Origin: DATFTE01 sp963802575
GTDB lineage: Bacteria; Acidobacteriota; Terriglobia; Terriglobales; Acidobacteriaceae
Reading direction: 5' to 3'
Length of the DNA stretch: 64,000 nt
Assembly (NCBI GenBank): GCA_963802575.1
Contig: CAWDJF010000002.1
Location: 1 to 64,000, forward strand
Part shown: positions 9,133-17,357 of the stretch, in pieces
Position numbering within the stretch: the stretch's first letter is position 1
How the letters are laid out: each line of letters starts with the position of its first letter
Program-made: the position numbers and the translations under genes
Notes under the pieces: generated by a model
What the model was told of the DNA's origin: nothing
Databases searched by the model: none
Seen by the model: only the letters and a program-made list of their open reading frames with translations

Positions 9133-10197
9133 ATGGGAACAGACACGGTTCCGTACGGTCGGAGTACGCAGAAACCTCCCGCGGTCAAAGAGGTCCACAT
9201 ACTTTGGATCACTGCCGGCCTCGGCTGCGACGGCGATTCAGTTTCTATCACCGCAGCGACCCAACCTAGCGTAGAAGACGTCGTGCTGGGCGCGATCCCC
9301 GGTCTCCCCAAGGTGCACCTCCACAATCCGGTCTTGGCCTACGAGAACGGCGACGATTTCATGAAGTTCTTTTATCAAGCCGAAGCAGGCAAGCTAGAGC
9401 CGTTTGTCCTGGTGGTGGAAGGTTCGATACCCAACGAGAAGATCAAGAAAGAGGGCTATTGGGCCGCCCTCGGCACCGATTCCAAGACCGGCCAGCCGAT
9501 CACCACCAACGAGTGGCTCGATCGCCTGACGCCGAAAGCGCTCGCGGTGATCGCGATTGGCACCTGTGCCACCTACGGCGGTATTCATGCCATGGAAGGC
9601 AATCCCACCGGCTGCATGGGATTGGCTGACTATCTCGGTTGGGACTGGCGCTCTAAGGCTGGCCTGCCGGTTGTCAATGTTCCCGGCTGCCCGGTTCAAC
9701 CTGACAACTTCATGGAGACGGTGCTCTACCTCCTTTATCAGGTCGCCGGACTGGCGCCGATGATTCCCCTCGACGACGAACTCCGTCCCACATGGCTCTT
9801 CGGCAAGACCGTTCACGAAGGCTGCGATCGCGCCGGATATTACGAGCAAGGCGATTTCGCCACCGCATACGGTTCACCCAAGTGCATCGTGAAGCTGGGA
9901 TGCTGGGGTCCGGTCGTAAACTGCAACGTCCCGAAACGCGGATGGATGGCTGGCATTGGCGGATGCCCCAACGTGGGCGGCATCTGTATCGGCTGCACCA
10001 TGCCGGGATTCCCCGACAAGTTCATGCCGTTCATGGACGAACCTCCGGGAGCAAAAGTTTCCAGCGGCGCCGTCGGCATGTATGGCCGTGCGGTCACTGC
10101 ACTGCGCACCATCACGCAGAACACGCTGAACAAGGAACCCAAGTGGCGGCATCCCCGCGCTGAACTCACCACCGGATACCATCCACGATCTTACTGA
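9133..10197 (+). CDS. hhyS: [NiFe]-hydrogenase small subunit, group 1h-like, second copy
   Basis: 354 residues with the full Fe-S cysteine complement: GLGCDGD near residue 30 (Cys plus the Asp candidate ligand), GTCATYGG, VPGCPVQPDN, VHEGCDRAGYY, CIVKLGCWGPVVNCN and GGCPNVGGICIGCTMPG. It carries three Fe-S clusters that pass electrons from the active site outwards. No signal peptide or membrane anchor. It is 21 bp upstream of the large-subunit gene, each with its own strong ribosome site, so this copy, not the one at 5407, is the obvious structural partner. Confidence 0.94.
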   Translation: MGTDTVPYGRSTQKPPAVKEVHILWITAGLGCDGDSVSITAATQPSVEDVVLGAIPGLPKVHLHNPVLAYENGDDFMKFFYQAEAGKLEPFVLVVEGSIPNEKIKKEGYWAALGTDSKTGQPITTNEWLDRLTPKALAVIAIGTCATYGGIHAMEGNPTGCMGLADYLGWDWRSKAGLPVVNVPGCPVQPDNFMETVLYLLYQVAGLAPMIPLDDELRPTWLFGKTVHEGCDRAGYYEQGDFATAYGSPKCIVKLGCWGPVVNCNVPKRGWMAGIGGCPNVGGICIGCTMPGFPDKFMPFMDEPPGAKVSSGAVGMYGRAVTALRTITQNTLNKEPKWRHPRAELTTGYHPRSY

Positions 10198-10218
10198 GAC
10201 GCTAAAGGAGCGATCGCT

Positions 10219-12015
10219 ATGAGCACGGTTACTGCACCGACAAAAGAACCGTCGAAGAAATCACCCAACTTGGTCGAGATGAATTGGGATCCGATCACGC
10301 GCATCGTGGGCAGTCTCGGTATCTTCACCAAGATCGATTTCGAGGGCCGCAAGGTCGCCGAATGCCACAGCACCTCTTCCATCTTTCGTGGATACAGCAT
10401 CTTCATGAAAGGGAAAGATCCGCGCGACGCGCACTTCATCACCAGCCGCATCTGTGGCATCTGCGGCGACAACCACGCCACCTGCGCGACTTATGCGCAA
10501 AACATGGCGTTCGGAATAAAGCCTCCGCCGCTTGCCGAATGGATCATCAACCTCGGCGAAGCCGCGGAATACATGTTTGACCACAACATCTTCCAGGACA
10601 ATCTGGTTGGTGTCGACTTCTGCGAACAGATGGTCAAAGAGACCAACCCCAAGGTTTTAGCGAAAGCGGAAACCACGCCTGCACCTCACGCCAACCTGCA
10701 CGGCTTCCGCACTATCGCCGACATCATGCGCGCGCTCAATCCTTTCACGGGCTCGTTTTACCTCGAAGCTTTGCAGATGAGCCGCATGACGCGCGAGATG
10801 TTCTGCCTGATGGAAGGCCGTCACGTTCACCCGTCGACCCTCTATCCCGGCGGCGTGGGGACCGTCCCCACCATCCAACTCTTTACCGACTACATCGTCC
10901 GTTTAATGAAGTACGTCGAGTTCATGAAGAAGGTTCTTCCTCTGCATGACGATCTGTTCGACTTCTTCTACGAGGCTCTGCCCGGGTACGAGCAGGTCGG
11001 CCAGCGGCGAATTCTGTTGGGTTGCTGGGGATCATTCAACAATCCTGACGTCTGCGACTACACCTACAAGAACATGACGGAATGGGGACGAGGAATGTTC
11101 GTCACTCCCGGCGTCGTCGTCGACGGCAAACTGGTCACCACCGATCTGGTCGACATCAACCTGAACATTCGCATCCTGCTGGGCAGTTCGTATTACGACG
11201 ACTGGCAGAATGCGGAGAAGTTCGTGAAGACCGATCCGCTGGGCAATCCCGTAGACCAGCATCATCCCTGGAACCAGACCACGATTCCACGTCCGCAGAA
11301 GCGCGATTTCGGCAGCAAATACACATGGGTGATGTCGCCGCGCTGGTTCGACAAACGCACGGGCGACCATCTTGCCCTTGATACTGGCGGCGGTCCCATC
11401 GCTCGTCTGTGGGCAACCGCACTCGCTGGACTGGTGGACATCGGCTATATCAAGGCCACCGGCAAGAGCGTCAAGATTTACTTGCCCAAGACAGTCTCGC
11501 TACCCGAAGTCGAATTCGAATGGAAGATCCCCAAGTGGAGCAACGCGATCGAACGCGATCGCGCCCGCACTTACTTTCAAGCGTACGCAGCGGCGGCGGC
11601 GCTGTATTTCGCCGAAAAAGCGCTGGCGGAAGTGCACGGCGGCAAGACCAAGACCTGGACCGACTTCAAGGTTCCAGATGAGGCCATCGCCTGCGGCTTC
11701 CACGAGGCGGTGCGCGGAGTTCTTTCCCACCACGTCGTGATTCGCAAGGGAAAGATCGCCAACTACCATCCTTATCCGCCCACGCCGTGGAACGCGAATC
11801 CGCGGGACACTTACGGCACGCCAGGACCCTATGAGGACGCGGTGCAGAATACGCCCATCTTCGAAGAGAACGGCCCTGACAAATTCAAAGGCATCGACAT
11901 CATGCGAGCGGTGCGCAGCTTTGACCCCTGCCTGCCCTGTGGAGTACACATGTACCTCGGCAATGGCAAGGTTCTGAAGACGCATCACTCCCCGATGTTC
12001 GGCCTGCAACCGTAA
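10219..12015 (+). CDS. hhyL: [NiFe]-hydrogenase large subunit, group 1h-like
   Basis: 598 residues holding the NiFe active site. The N-terminal Cys pair is in SRICGICGDNHATC (about residue 77) and the C-terminal pair in DPCLPCGVHMYLG (about residue 568). Twenty-one residues follow the CGVH, ending HHSPMFGLQP; this is the tail removed by the maturation endopeptidase after nickel insertion, and the protease gene lies 3 kb downstream. AAAGGAG precedes the ATG. With the CDGD small subunit and neighbouring DUF5947/DUF6084 genes this fits group 1h, the high-affinity enzymes known to oxidise atmospheric H2 in Acidobacteriota and Actinobacteria. Substrate affinity itself cannot be read from sequence. 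Confidence 0.95.
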   Translation: MSTVTAPTKEPSKKSPNLVEMNWDPITRIVGSLGIFTKIDFEGRKVAECHSTSSIFRGYSIFMKGKDPRDAHFITSRICGICGDNHATCATYAQNMAFGIKPPPLAEWIINLGEAAEYMFDHNIFQDNLVGVDFCEQMVKETNPKVLAKAETTPAPHANLHGFRTIADIMRALNPFTGSFYLEALQMSRMTREMFCLMEGRHVHPSTLYPGGVGTVPTIQLFTDYIVRLMKYVEFMKKVLPLHDDLFDFFYEALPGYEQVGQRRILLGCWGSFNNPDVCDYTYKNMTEWGRGMFVTPGVVVDGKLVTTDLVDINLNIRILLGSSYYDDWQNAEKFVKTDPLGNPVDQHHPWNQTTIPRPQKRDFGSKYTWVMSPRWFDKRTGDHLALDTGGGPIARLWATALAGLVDIGYIKATGKSVKIYLPKTVSLPEVEFEWKIPKWSNAIERDRARTYFQAYAAAAALYFAEKALAEVHGGKTKTWTDFKVPDEAIACGFHEAVRGVLSHHVVIRKGKIANYHPYPPTPWNANPRDTYGTPGPYEDAVQNTPIFEENGPDKFKGIDIMRAVRSFDPCLPCGVHMYLGNGKVLKTHHSPMFGLQP

Positions 12016-12031
12016 ACGAGTTGCCCTAGAA

Positions 12032-12074
12032 CGGGAGTGAAGGATCGGTGCCTAGCCTCCACTCCCGATTTTTC
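12032..12074 (+). terminator. Hairpin plus T-tract after the large-subunit gene
   Basis: CGGGAGTG at 12032-12039 pairs with CACTCCCG at 12060-12067 across a 20-nt loop and is followed directly by ATTTTTC. It lies 17 bp after the hydrogenase large-subunit stop and before the accessory genes. All later genes are co-oriented and need transcription, so partial termination that sets structural above accessory gene expression is the likely role. Confidence 0.5.
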
Positions 12075-12096
12075 GCAAGAGCGTGGCAAACGAAAC

Positions 12097-12663
12097 ATGG
12101 AAAACGACAAGGAATTCGAACAGAAAGTACGGCGGATCGGCGGTCTGGTTCACGAACTGGAGAGCATCACCGATCCCGCGGCGCGAGCCAGCGCCCGCGA
12201 ACTCATGCAGTTGCTGCTGGACCTGCACGCGCAAGGTATCGATCGCATGCTCGACATCGTCGCCCAGGACCAGGAACACGGCCAGCCGATCATCGACAAT
12301 TTCGGCGAAGACCCGCTGGTGAGCAGCCTTCTTATTCTTTACGGCTTGCATCCTCTCGATCTGGAGAGCCGTGTCGCTCGAGCGGTCGAAAAGATTCGTT
12401 CCAAAGTGTTCAAGAGCGGCGGAGAGATTCAATCGTTCAGCGTCAATGATGGCGCCGTGCGCGTGCACGTGCAGGTGTCTGGCCATGGGTGCGGCTCCAC
12501 TGCAAGTACTCTTCGGTCCCTCATCGAAGGCTCGATGTATGAAGCCGCGCCCGACTTGACCGATCTGGTGCTGGAGGGTCTGGAAGAAAAGTCCAGTTCC
12601 TCAGGCTTCGTGCCGCTTGATCGGATTGGCGCGATGAGCGTTGGGGCGAGTGAACAACCCTAG
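12097..12663 (+). CDS. NifU-like C-terminal domain protein of hydrogenase locus
   Basis: 188 residues from the ATG at 12097 (MENDKEFEQKV); an in-frame ATG at 12037 lies inside the terminator hairpin and is unlikely. An N-terminal helical region (residues 1-90) precedes a NifU C-terminal-type fold with VRVHVQVSGHGCGSTASTLR and a helical end. Canonical NifU domains have CxxC here; this protein has C-G-S-T, so the second Cys is missing. NifU-like proteins accompany group 1h hydrogenases, presumably for Fe-S cluster delivery; with one Cys it may be a scaffold or cluster-transfer partner only. Confidence 0.8.
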   Translation: MENDKEFEQKVRRIGGLVHELESITDPAARASARELMQLLLDLHAQGIDRMLDIVAQDQEHGQPIIDNFGEDPLVSSLLILYGLHPLDLESRVARAVEKIRSKVFKSGGEIQSFSVNDGAVRVHVQVSGHGCGSTASTLRSLIEGSMYEAAPDLTDLVLEGLEEKSSSSGFVPLDRIGAMSVGASEQP

Positions 12664-12691
12664 GCCTAGGGTGGAAATCAGTGAACTGCCG

Positions 12692-13348
12692 ATGAACGTG
12701 AGATCGTTACCGGGATACGAAAACGCGTTCGGAACCTTGCGCCAGTTCGTCCGGCGCGACCGCAAAGTGGAGCGCTGTGAATTGTGCAGCGCCGAGCTGC
12801 GGGGCGAGCATCCCCACCTGATCGAACCGGGAAAGAAAAAACTCTTCTGCGCCTGCGAAGCGTGCGCCATTCTATTTGGCGGTGCCGGGACGAAATACAA
12901 ACGCGTGCCGCGCCGCATCCAGTTGCTCGCTGATTTCCACCTCTCCGAAGGGCAATGGGATAGCCTGCGCGTTCCCATCGGAATGGCATTCTTCTTCCAC
13001 AGCACGCCCGATGCGCGAGTTGCAGCCTTTTATCCAAGCCCTGCTGGACCTACGGAGTCGCTCCTTTCACTGGAGACCTGGAACGATCTTGAGGATGCGA
13101 ACCCGATTCTTAAGCAGATGGAGCCGGATGTCGAGGCCTTGCTGGTGAATCGCATTCCACGGTCCGGTGGCAATTCGAATCCCGAGTACTTCATTCTGCC
13201 CATCGACGAGTGTTACAAGCTAGTCGGCCTGATTCGCGCCCGCTGGCGCGGTCTTTCGGGCGGGACTGAAGTATGGCAAGACATTGGCAATTTCTACGAC
13301 AGCCTGAAGGCGCGAGCCACCGTGGTAAAGGAGGACGCGATTGCCTGA
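12692..13348 (+). CDS. DUF5947 family protein
   Basis: About 218 residues from ATG 12692 (MNVRSLPGYENAFG); GTG 12671 in the same frame is an alternative. Near the N-terminus there is a treble-clef-like Cys set, CELCSAEL and FCACEACAILFGG, suggesting a zinc or Fe-S site. The rest is alpha/beta with conserved tryptophans. I recognise it as the DUF5947 family, recurrent in group 1h hydrogenase clusters of actinobacteria. Function unknown; a cofactor-bearing assembly or electron-transfer partner is possible. Its end overlaps the DUF6084 gene. Confidence 0.75.
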   Translation: MNVRSLPGYENAFGTLRQFVRRDRKVERCELCSAELRGEHPHLIEPGKKKLFCACEACAILFGGAGTKYKRVPRRIQLLADFHLSEGQWDSLRVPIGMAFFFHSTPDARVAAFYPSPAGPTESLLSLETWNDLEDANPILKQMEPDVEALLVNRIPRSGGNSNPEYFILPIDECYKLVGLIRARWRGLSGGTEVWQDIGNFYDSLKARATVVKEDAIA

Positions 13349-13991
13349 TCTTAATTTCCAGGTCGAGAAGGCCGAAGCGCAGCGCTTCGCCGTAGCCCCC
13401 ACTTTGATGTTCAAGCTGCGCTTGACCAATGCCACGCCTGAAGAAGTCATCCATTCGGTAGCGCTGCGCTGTCAGATTCAGATCGACGTTACGCGCCGCA
13501 CTTATGACGCCGAAGAAGAAAAGCAGTTGGCGGATTTGTTTGGCGAGCGCGCCCGCTGGACTCAGACGCTGCGCAGCCTGTTATGGACGCACGCCGGCGT
13601 GGTCGCTCCCGCCTTTGAAGACACCATCGTGGTGGATTTGCCTGTGCCCTGCACTTTCGATTTCAATGTCGCGGCAACGAAATACTTTCACGGGCTCGGA
13701 GAGGGCGACGTTCCTCTTTCATTCCTATTCAGCGGCACCATCTTTTATGCGGATTCTACCGGCGCGCTGCAAGTCACTCCCATTCCCTGGGACAAAGAAG
13801 CGCGTTTCCGTCTGCCTATCAAGTCGTGGAACGACATGATGGAGATCTACTATCCGAATTCCGCGTGGCTATGTTTGCGCCGCGACATCTTCGATCGTTT
13901 GTATCAATTCAAGGTGCAGAACGGGATTCCCACCTGGGAGCAGGCGCTTGAAAGAATTCTGCCCGCGCTCGACGAGGTGGCGAAGCGATGA
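13341..13991 (+). CDS. DUF6084 family protein
   Basis: 216 residues from TTG 13341, chosen because AAAGGAGG lies just upstream (from 13329) and the protein then begins MPDLNFQVEKAEAQRF as in relatives. Beta-rich, with no membrane segment and few cysteines. I recognise the DUF6084 family, which travels with DUF5947 and group 1h hydrogenases. It overlaps its neighbours on both sides (8 bp upstream, ATGA at 13988), so the block is translationally coupled. Role unknown, probably assembly of the hydrogenase complex. Confidence 0.75.
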   Translation: MPDLNFQVEKAEAQRFAVAPTLMFKLRLTNATPEEVIHSVALRCQIQIDVTRRTYDAEEEKQLADLFGERARWTQTLRSLLWTHAGVVAPAFEDTIVVDLPVPCTFDFNVAATKYFHGLGEGDVPLSFLFSGTIFYADSTGALQVTPIPWDKEARFRLPIKSWNDMMEIYYPNSAWLCLRRDIFDRLYQFKVQNGIPTWEQALERILPALDEVAKR

Positions 13992-14876
13992 ATACCAAGA
14001 TGCTCGACGCCATCGCCAACGCTGTGCTCTATGAGGGATACATGCTGTATCCCTATCGCCCGTCGTCGGCGAAGAATCGTCAGCGCTTCAACTTCGGCGT
14101 GCTTTATCCCCGGTCTTATAGCGAAGCGCAGTCTGGATCGGACGCCTGGAGCATGCAAACCGAATTCCTGGTTCAGGGGTGCTCTCTCACGCGCTGGAAG
14201 TTCGCGTTCGCTTTCTGCACCTGGTCTCGCGTTCTGATTCACAGGCTTGCTCGGCGCGCCGCCGGCTTGGCTGGAGGCCGTCGAGCGCACTGTCACGGTT
14301 CCGGTCTGCAATCTCGACGCTCTTTGCCAGTCGCCATTGGAGTGGGGTTTCAGCTTTGAGGCAAACCAGCAAGACGAGTCCGGACAACATGGGCAAGACT
14401 GTGCTTCGTGCTCAGCAGTCCTTGTGCGGAGTAGTCGAAATTAGCGGAAAGCGGCTGCAAGATGCTCTTTTCAAAATTCGAATACGAGTGAAGAATCTCG
14501 TGGAACTGACCAACGATCCTGCGGAAATCACTCGCGACCAGATGCTACTTCGTTCCCTGGTGTCGGCTCACACTCTTTTGGGAGTCATCGACGGCCAATT
14601 CGTCTCGCTGCTCGACACCGCCAGAGGAACTCCACGAGTTCACCTCGCAGTGCGAGAATCTCGGCACCTGGCCGGTCCTGGTCGGCGAAGCGGGCTCACG
14701 CGACACCATGATCTCTTCCCCCATCATTCTTTACGACTACCCGCAAATCGCGCCGGAGAGTCCCGGAGACCTGTTTGACGGCGCGGAAATCGACGAGATT
14801 CTGACACTCCGCATCCTGACCATGACCGACGAAGAAAAGCAGGAAGCACGCGCAAACTGATGAGCGCGCTCGCAAG
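13988..14876 (+). pseudogene. Hydrogenase-cluster protein, N-terminal two thirds, frame broken about five times
   Basis: Starts MNTKMLDAIANAVLYEGYML, coupled to the DUF6084 stop. Coding-like protein moves between frames: LVQG to SHALEVRVRFLHLV near 14177 (a G run), to APPAWLEAVERTVTVPV near 14245, to VEISGKRLQDALFKIRIRV near 14385, to PPEELHEF after an extra base near 14617, and from DEEKQEARA to TDERARKMLERTETLP near 14855 (an A run). Joined, it is one protein of about 290 residues that runs in frame into the maturation-protease frame at 14877. Neighbouring genes are intact and tightly coupled, so the breaks look like sequencing indels. Family not named; it recurs in group 1h loci. Confidence 0.6.
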
Positions 14877-15797
14877 ATGCTGGAGCGCACGGAAACGCTT
14901 CCCATTGAACACCTGATGAAACTCCACGGCACTCTGCGCGACCTGCGCGCTCTGAAAGAGGAGGCCTCGATGAACGAATGGGAATGGCAACTCCTCGAAG
15001 ATAAGAAGATCGTCGAGAACGTGGAGGTCGGCGGCATCGCCATTCACGCCGGTAGCCGCGTGCGTCTCCGCCCCAGGGCCGGCGGCGATGTGATGGATAT
15101 CGCGCTCACCGGCAAGACTGCGGTCATCGAATCGATCGAGCAGGATTACGAAGGCAAGCTTCATGTTTGCGTGGTGGTGGATGACGACCCCGGACGCGAC
15201 ATCGGCCTCATGCGGCAGCCCGGCCATCGTTTTTTCTTCGATGCGGAAGAGGTTGAGCCTCTAGGCGAGGGAGAAGCCGCTCCGGTCACAAAACGAATTC
15301 TCGTAGCTGGCATCGGCAACATCTTCCTGGGCGATGACGCCTTCGGTGTTGAAGTGGCTCGCCGTCTGTCCACCATGAGCTTACCTGACGGGGTTCGCGT
15401 CACCGACTTTGGCATTCGCGGCTTCGATCTCGCGTATGCCCTACTTGATGGCTACGACACAACCATTCTGGTCGACGCCTGCCCGCGCAGTGAAGCTCCC
15501 GGGACTCTCTATGTGATCGAACCGGAACTAGTAGATATGGGAAGTCCCGAAGAAAAAGCGTCAGCGGTTGAGGCGCACAGCATGAATCCGCTGAACGTTT
15601 TGCGTCTCGCGACTTCGATGGGCGGCCCGCTAAAGCGGGTTCTACTAGTAGGCTGCGAGCCTGAGACCTTGGGGCCGGAAGAAGGACAAATGGGGTTGAG
15701 CGAAACTGTCGAGGCTGCAGTCGCTGACGCAGTCAAGCTGGTCGAATCTCTGATCCACAAGATCATCAACGAAGAAGCAATCACTTCACAACCTTGA
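14877..15797 (+). CDS. hyaD-like: Hydrogenase maturation protease with N-terminal extension
   Basis: The last 170 residues are a HyaD/HybD-type endopeptidase: RILVAGIGNIFLGDDAFGVE (Glu ligand), ILVDACPR (Asp ligand) and EAHSMNPL (His ligand), the nickel-sensing site that triggers cleavage of the large-subunit tail. Before it, about 135 residues (GSRVRLRPRAGGDVMDIALT, HRFFFDAEEVEPL) belong to a separate beta-rich domain that continues upstream across the frame break at 14855. No start codon exists at the protease boundary (GTC ACA AAA), so the protease is fused to it here. AGGAGG before ATG 14970 offers an internal start. A fusion of these two functions seems unusual. Confidence 0.85.
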   Translation: MLERTETLPIEHLMKLHGTLRDLRALKEEASMNEWEWQLLEDKKIVENVEVGGIAIHAGSRVRLRPRAGGDVMDIALTGKTAVIESIEQDYEGKLHVCVVVDDDPGRDIGLMRQPGHRFFFDAEEVEPLGEGEAAPVTKRILVAGIGNIFLGDDAFGVEVARRLSTMSLPDGVRVTDFGIRGFDLAYALLDGYDTTILVDACPRSEAPGTLYVIEPELVDMGSPEEKASAVEAHSMNPLNVLRLATSMGGPLKRVLLVGCEPETLGPEEGQMGLSETVEAAVADAVKLVESLIHKIINEEAITSQP

Positions 15798-15813
15798 AGA
15801 AGAGGAGACTACC

Positions 15814-16026
15814 GTGGCCACGGAATTAACCAATGGTTTGGACCAGTTAGCACCCGATAAGGATACTTTGTTCATGTTGAGCGGTGTCGCTCTTATGGTC
15901 TTCGGAGCAGGATTGATTCTTTCCAATCCGCTGGTACGCAAATATCTCGGGCAGATCGGCATCGGAAACCTGGCACAGGGAGCAATCCCCGACCTTGACC
16001 GGTATCTGAAATTGAGACAAATGTAG
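15814..16026 (+). CDS. Small single-span membrane protein of hydrogenase locus
   Basis: Seventy residues from GTG 15814, with AGGAG 7-8 bases upstream. One transmembrane helix (LFMLSGVALMVFGAGLILS), then a short basic and Gly-rich segment, and the C-terminus IPDLDRYLKLRQM. The ending resembles the PDxxRYxxxR-M tail of short DUF6893-type proteins, often near group 1h hydrogenases. The hydrogenase has no cytochrome b or Tat signal, so this could be the membrane tether. That role is inference. Confidence 0.65.
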   Translation: MATELTNGLDQLAPDKDTLFMLSGVALMVFGAGLILSNPLVRKYLGQIGIGNLAQGAIPDLDRYLKLRQM

Positions 16027-16113
16027 GTTACTTTGGCGACTCGTCCGGACTCGATAGGTGAGGTTACTGGTTGTCATGAAGGCATAATCACCTTCGGAGG
16101 CCAGACATCACTC

Positions 16114-16686
16114 ATGACATCTACAAGCGAGAGTACGGTTTGCTATGTGACCGATACGCGCGCGAGCCAGTTCACGGTACAAGCGTTCGCCAGTGGTTTG
16201 ATCTCAGTAGTCGCGCACAGTCCGAAGGTCGCTATCCGCGACTGGAAAGCGGAGATGCATTTCACACCTGGGTCAATACGCGAGGCTTCGCTGAAGCTCC
16301 GGGCCAAAACAGCTTCTCTCGAAGTGCTCGACGAACTCCGCGAGGACGATTTTCGCCAGCTGCAAAATGTGATGCACAACGAAGTGCTCGAATCCCAGCG
16401 ATATCCGGAGCTTGCTTTTGACAGTTCCGACGTCGCTGTCGAAAAACTGAAAGACGACCTGTTTCGGGTCAACGTCACCGGAGGGTTGACCCTCCACGGA
16501 GTCACGAACAGCCAGTCCTTTTTTGCGCAAGTCGCATTCAGTGACACGACTCTGAGAGCCTACGGAGAGTTCACAGTTTTGCAAAGTGACTACGGCCTTA
16601 CCATCGCTTCGATCGCCGGTGGCACCTTGAAACTGCAAGACCAACTAAAGTGCTCGTTCTACGTCGTCGGACGCAAGCAAGGATGA
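16114..16686 (+). CDS. YceI family lipid-binding protein, copy 1
   Basis: About 190 residues from ATG 16114 (MTSTSESTVCYVTDTRASQF), with GGAGG upstream; an in-frame start at 16033 adds 27 residues. YceI lipocalin-like barrel: SQFTVQAFASGLISVVAHSP, a TLHGVTNSQSF motif and a final beta strand ending VVGRKQG. No signal peptide, unlike classical periplasmic YceI, so probably cytoplasmic. The family binds isoprenoid or quinone-like lipids. It is followed 51 bp later by a paralogue; both lie between the hydrogenase protease and hypC, which hints at quinone handling for the hydrogenase. Confidence 0.75.
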   Translation: MTSTSESTVCYVTDTRASQFTVQAFASGLISVVAHSPKVAIRDWKAEMHFTPGSIREASLKLRAKTASLEVLDELREDDFRQLQNVMHNEVLESQRYPELAFDSSDVAVEKLKDDLFRVNVTGGLTLHGVTNSQSFFAQVAFSDTTLRAYGEFTVLQSDYGLTIASIAGGTLKLQDQLKCSFYVVGRKQG

Positions 16687-16737
16687 GAAGAAATCGCTTG
16701 TCGACGGGCAGCGAGAACCCTGCGGGAGGAAGTCCCA

Positions 16738-17334
16738 TTGCACTATTCGGCCCAAATGAATCGACCATCACCGGAGGAAGCCACCGTTCGCTACGCTCTC
16801 GATCCTAAGGTTAGCCGCTTTACCGTGCAGGCCTTCGCCGCGGGCTTGTTTTCGTCCTTTGGCCACAACCCGGTCATCGCGATCACAAACTTCGCGGGCG
16901 AAGCGAAAGTTACGCCGGAAACCATCGAGCCGGCATCGTTGCTGATCAAGATCCCTGCTGCTTCGCTCGAGGTTGCGAGCGACGTGAGCGACAAAGATCG
17001 CAAGGAAATAGAGCGCACGATGCAGCAGAATGTGCTCGAGAGTTCGTCGTACCCTGAGATCGTTTTCGAATGCTCGCAGTTCACCCACAGCGTGAACGCT
17101 AACGGTCAGTATTGGGTAAGCATGAACGGCGACCTGACGCTGCATGGCGTCACCCGAGGGCAGAATGTTTCCGCCAACGTCACCATCAACGGAGATACGT
17201 TGCGCGCGCAGGGTAATTTCTCGTTGCTGCAAACCGATTACGAAATCCAACTGGTTTCGGTGGCGGGCGGGACTTTGAAAGTCAAGGACGAGCTGAAATT
17301 CACGTTTGATGTCGTAGCCCGTAAACAGGAGTAG
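16738..17334 (+). CDS. YceI family lipid-binding protein, copy 2
   Basis: 198 residues if started at TTG 16738 (GGGAGGAAG upstream); ATG 16756 would remove six. Same architecture as the preceding gene: SRFTVQAFAAGLFSSFGHNP, GDLTLHGVTRGQN, and end FDVVARKQE. Conserved His residues at FGHNP and LHGVT match copy 1. No signal peptide. A tandem duplication followed by divergence; the pair may bind different lipids or form a heterodimer. Confidence 0.75.
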   Translation: MHYSAQMNRPSPEEATVRYALDPKVSRFTVQAFAAGLFSSFGHNPVIAITNFAGEAKVTPETIEPASLLIKIPAASLEVASDVSDKDRKEIERTMQQNVLESSSYPEIVFECSQFTHSVNANGQYWVSMNGDLTLHGVTRGQNVSANVTINGDTLRAQGNFSLLQTDYEIQLVSVAGGTLKVKDELKFTFDVVARKQE

Positions 17335-17357
17335 TCTCCCAGGGGGAAAGAATCGCC

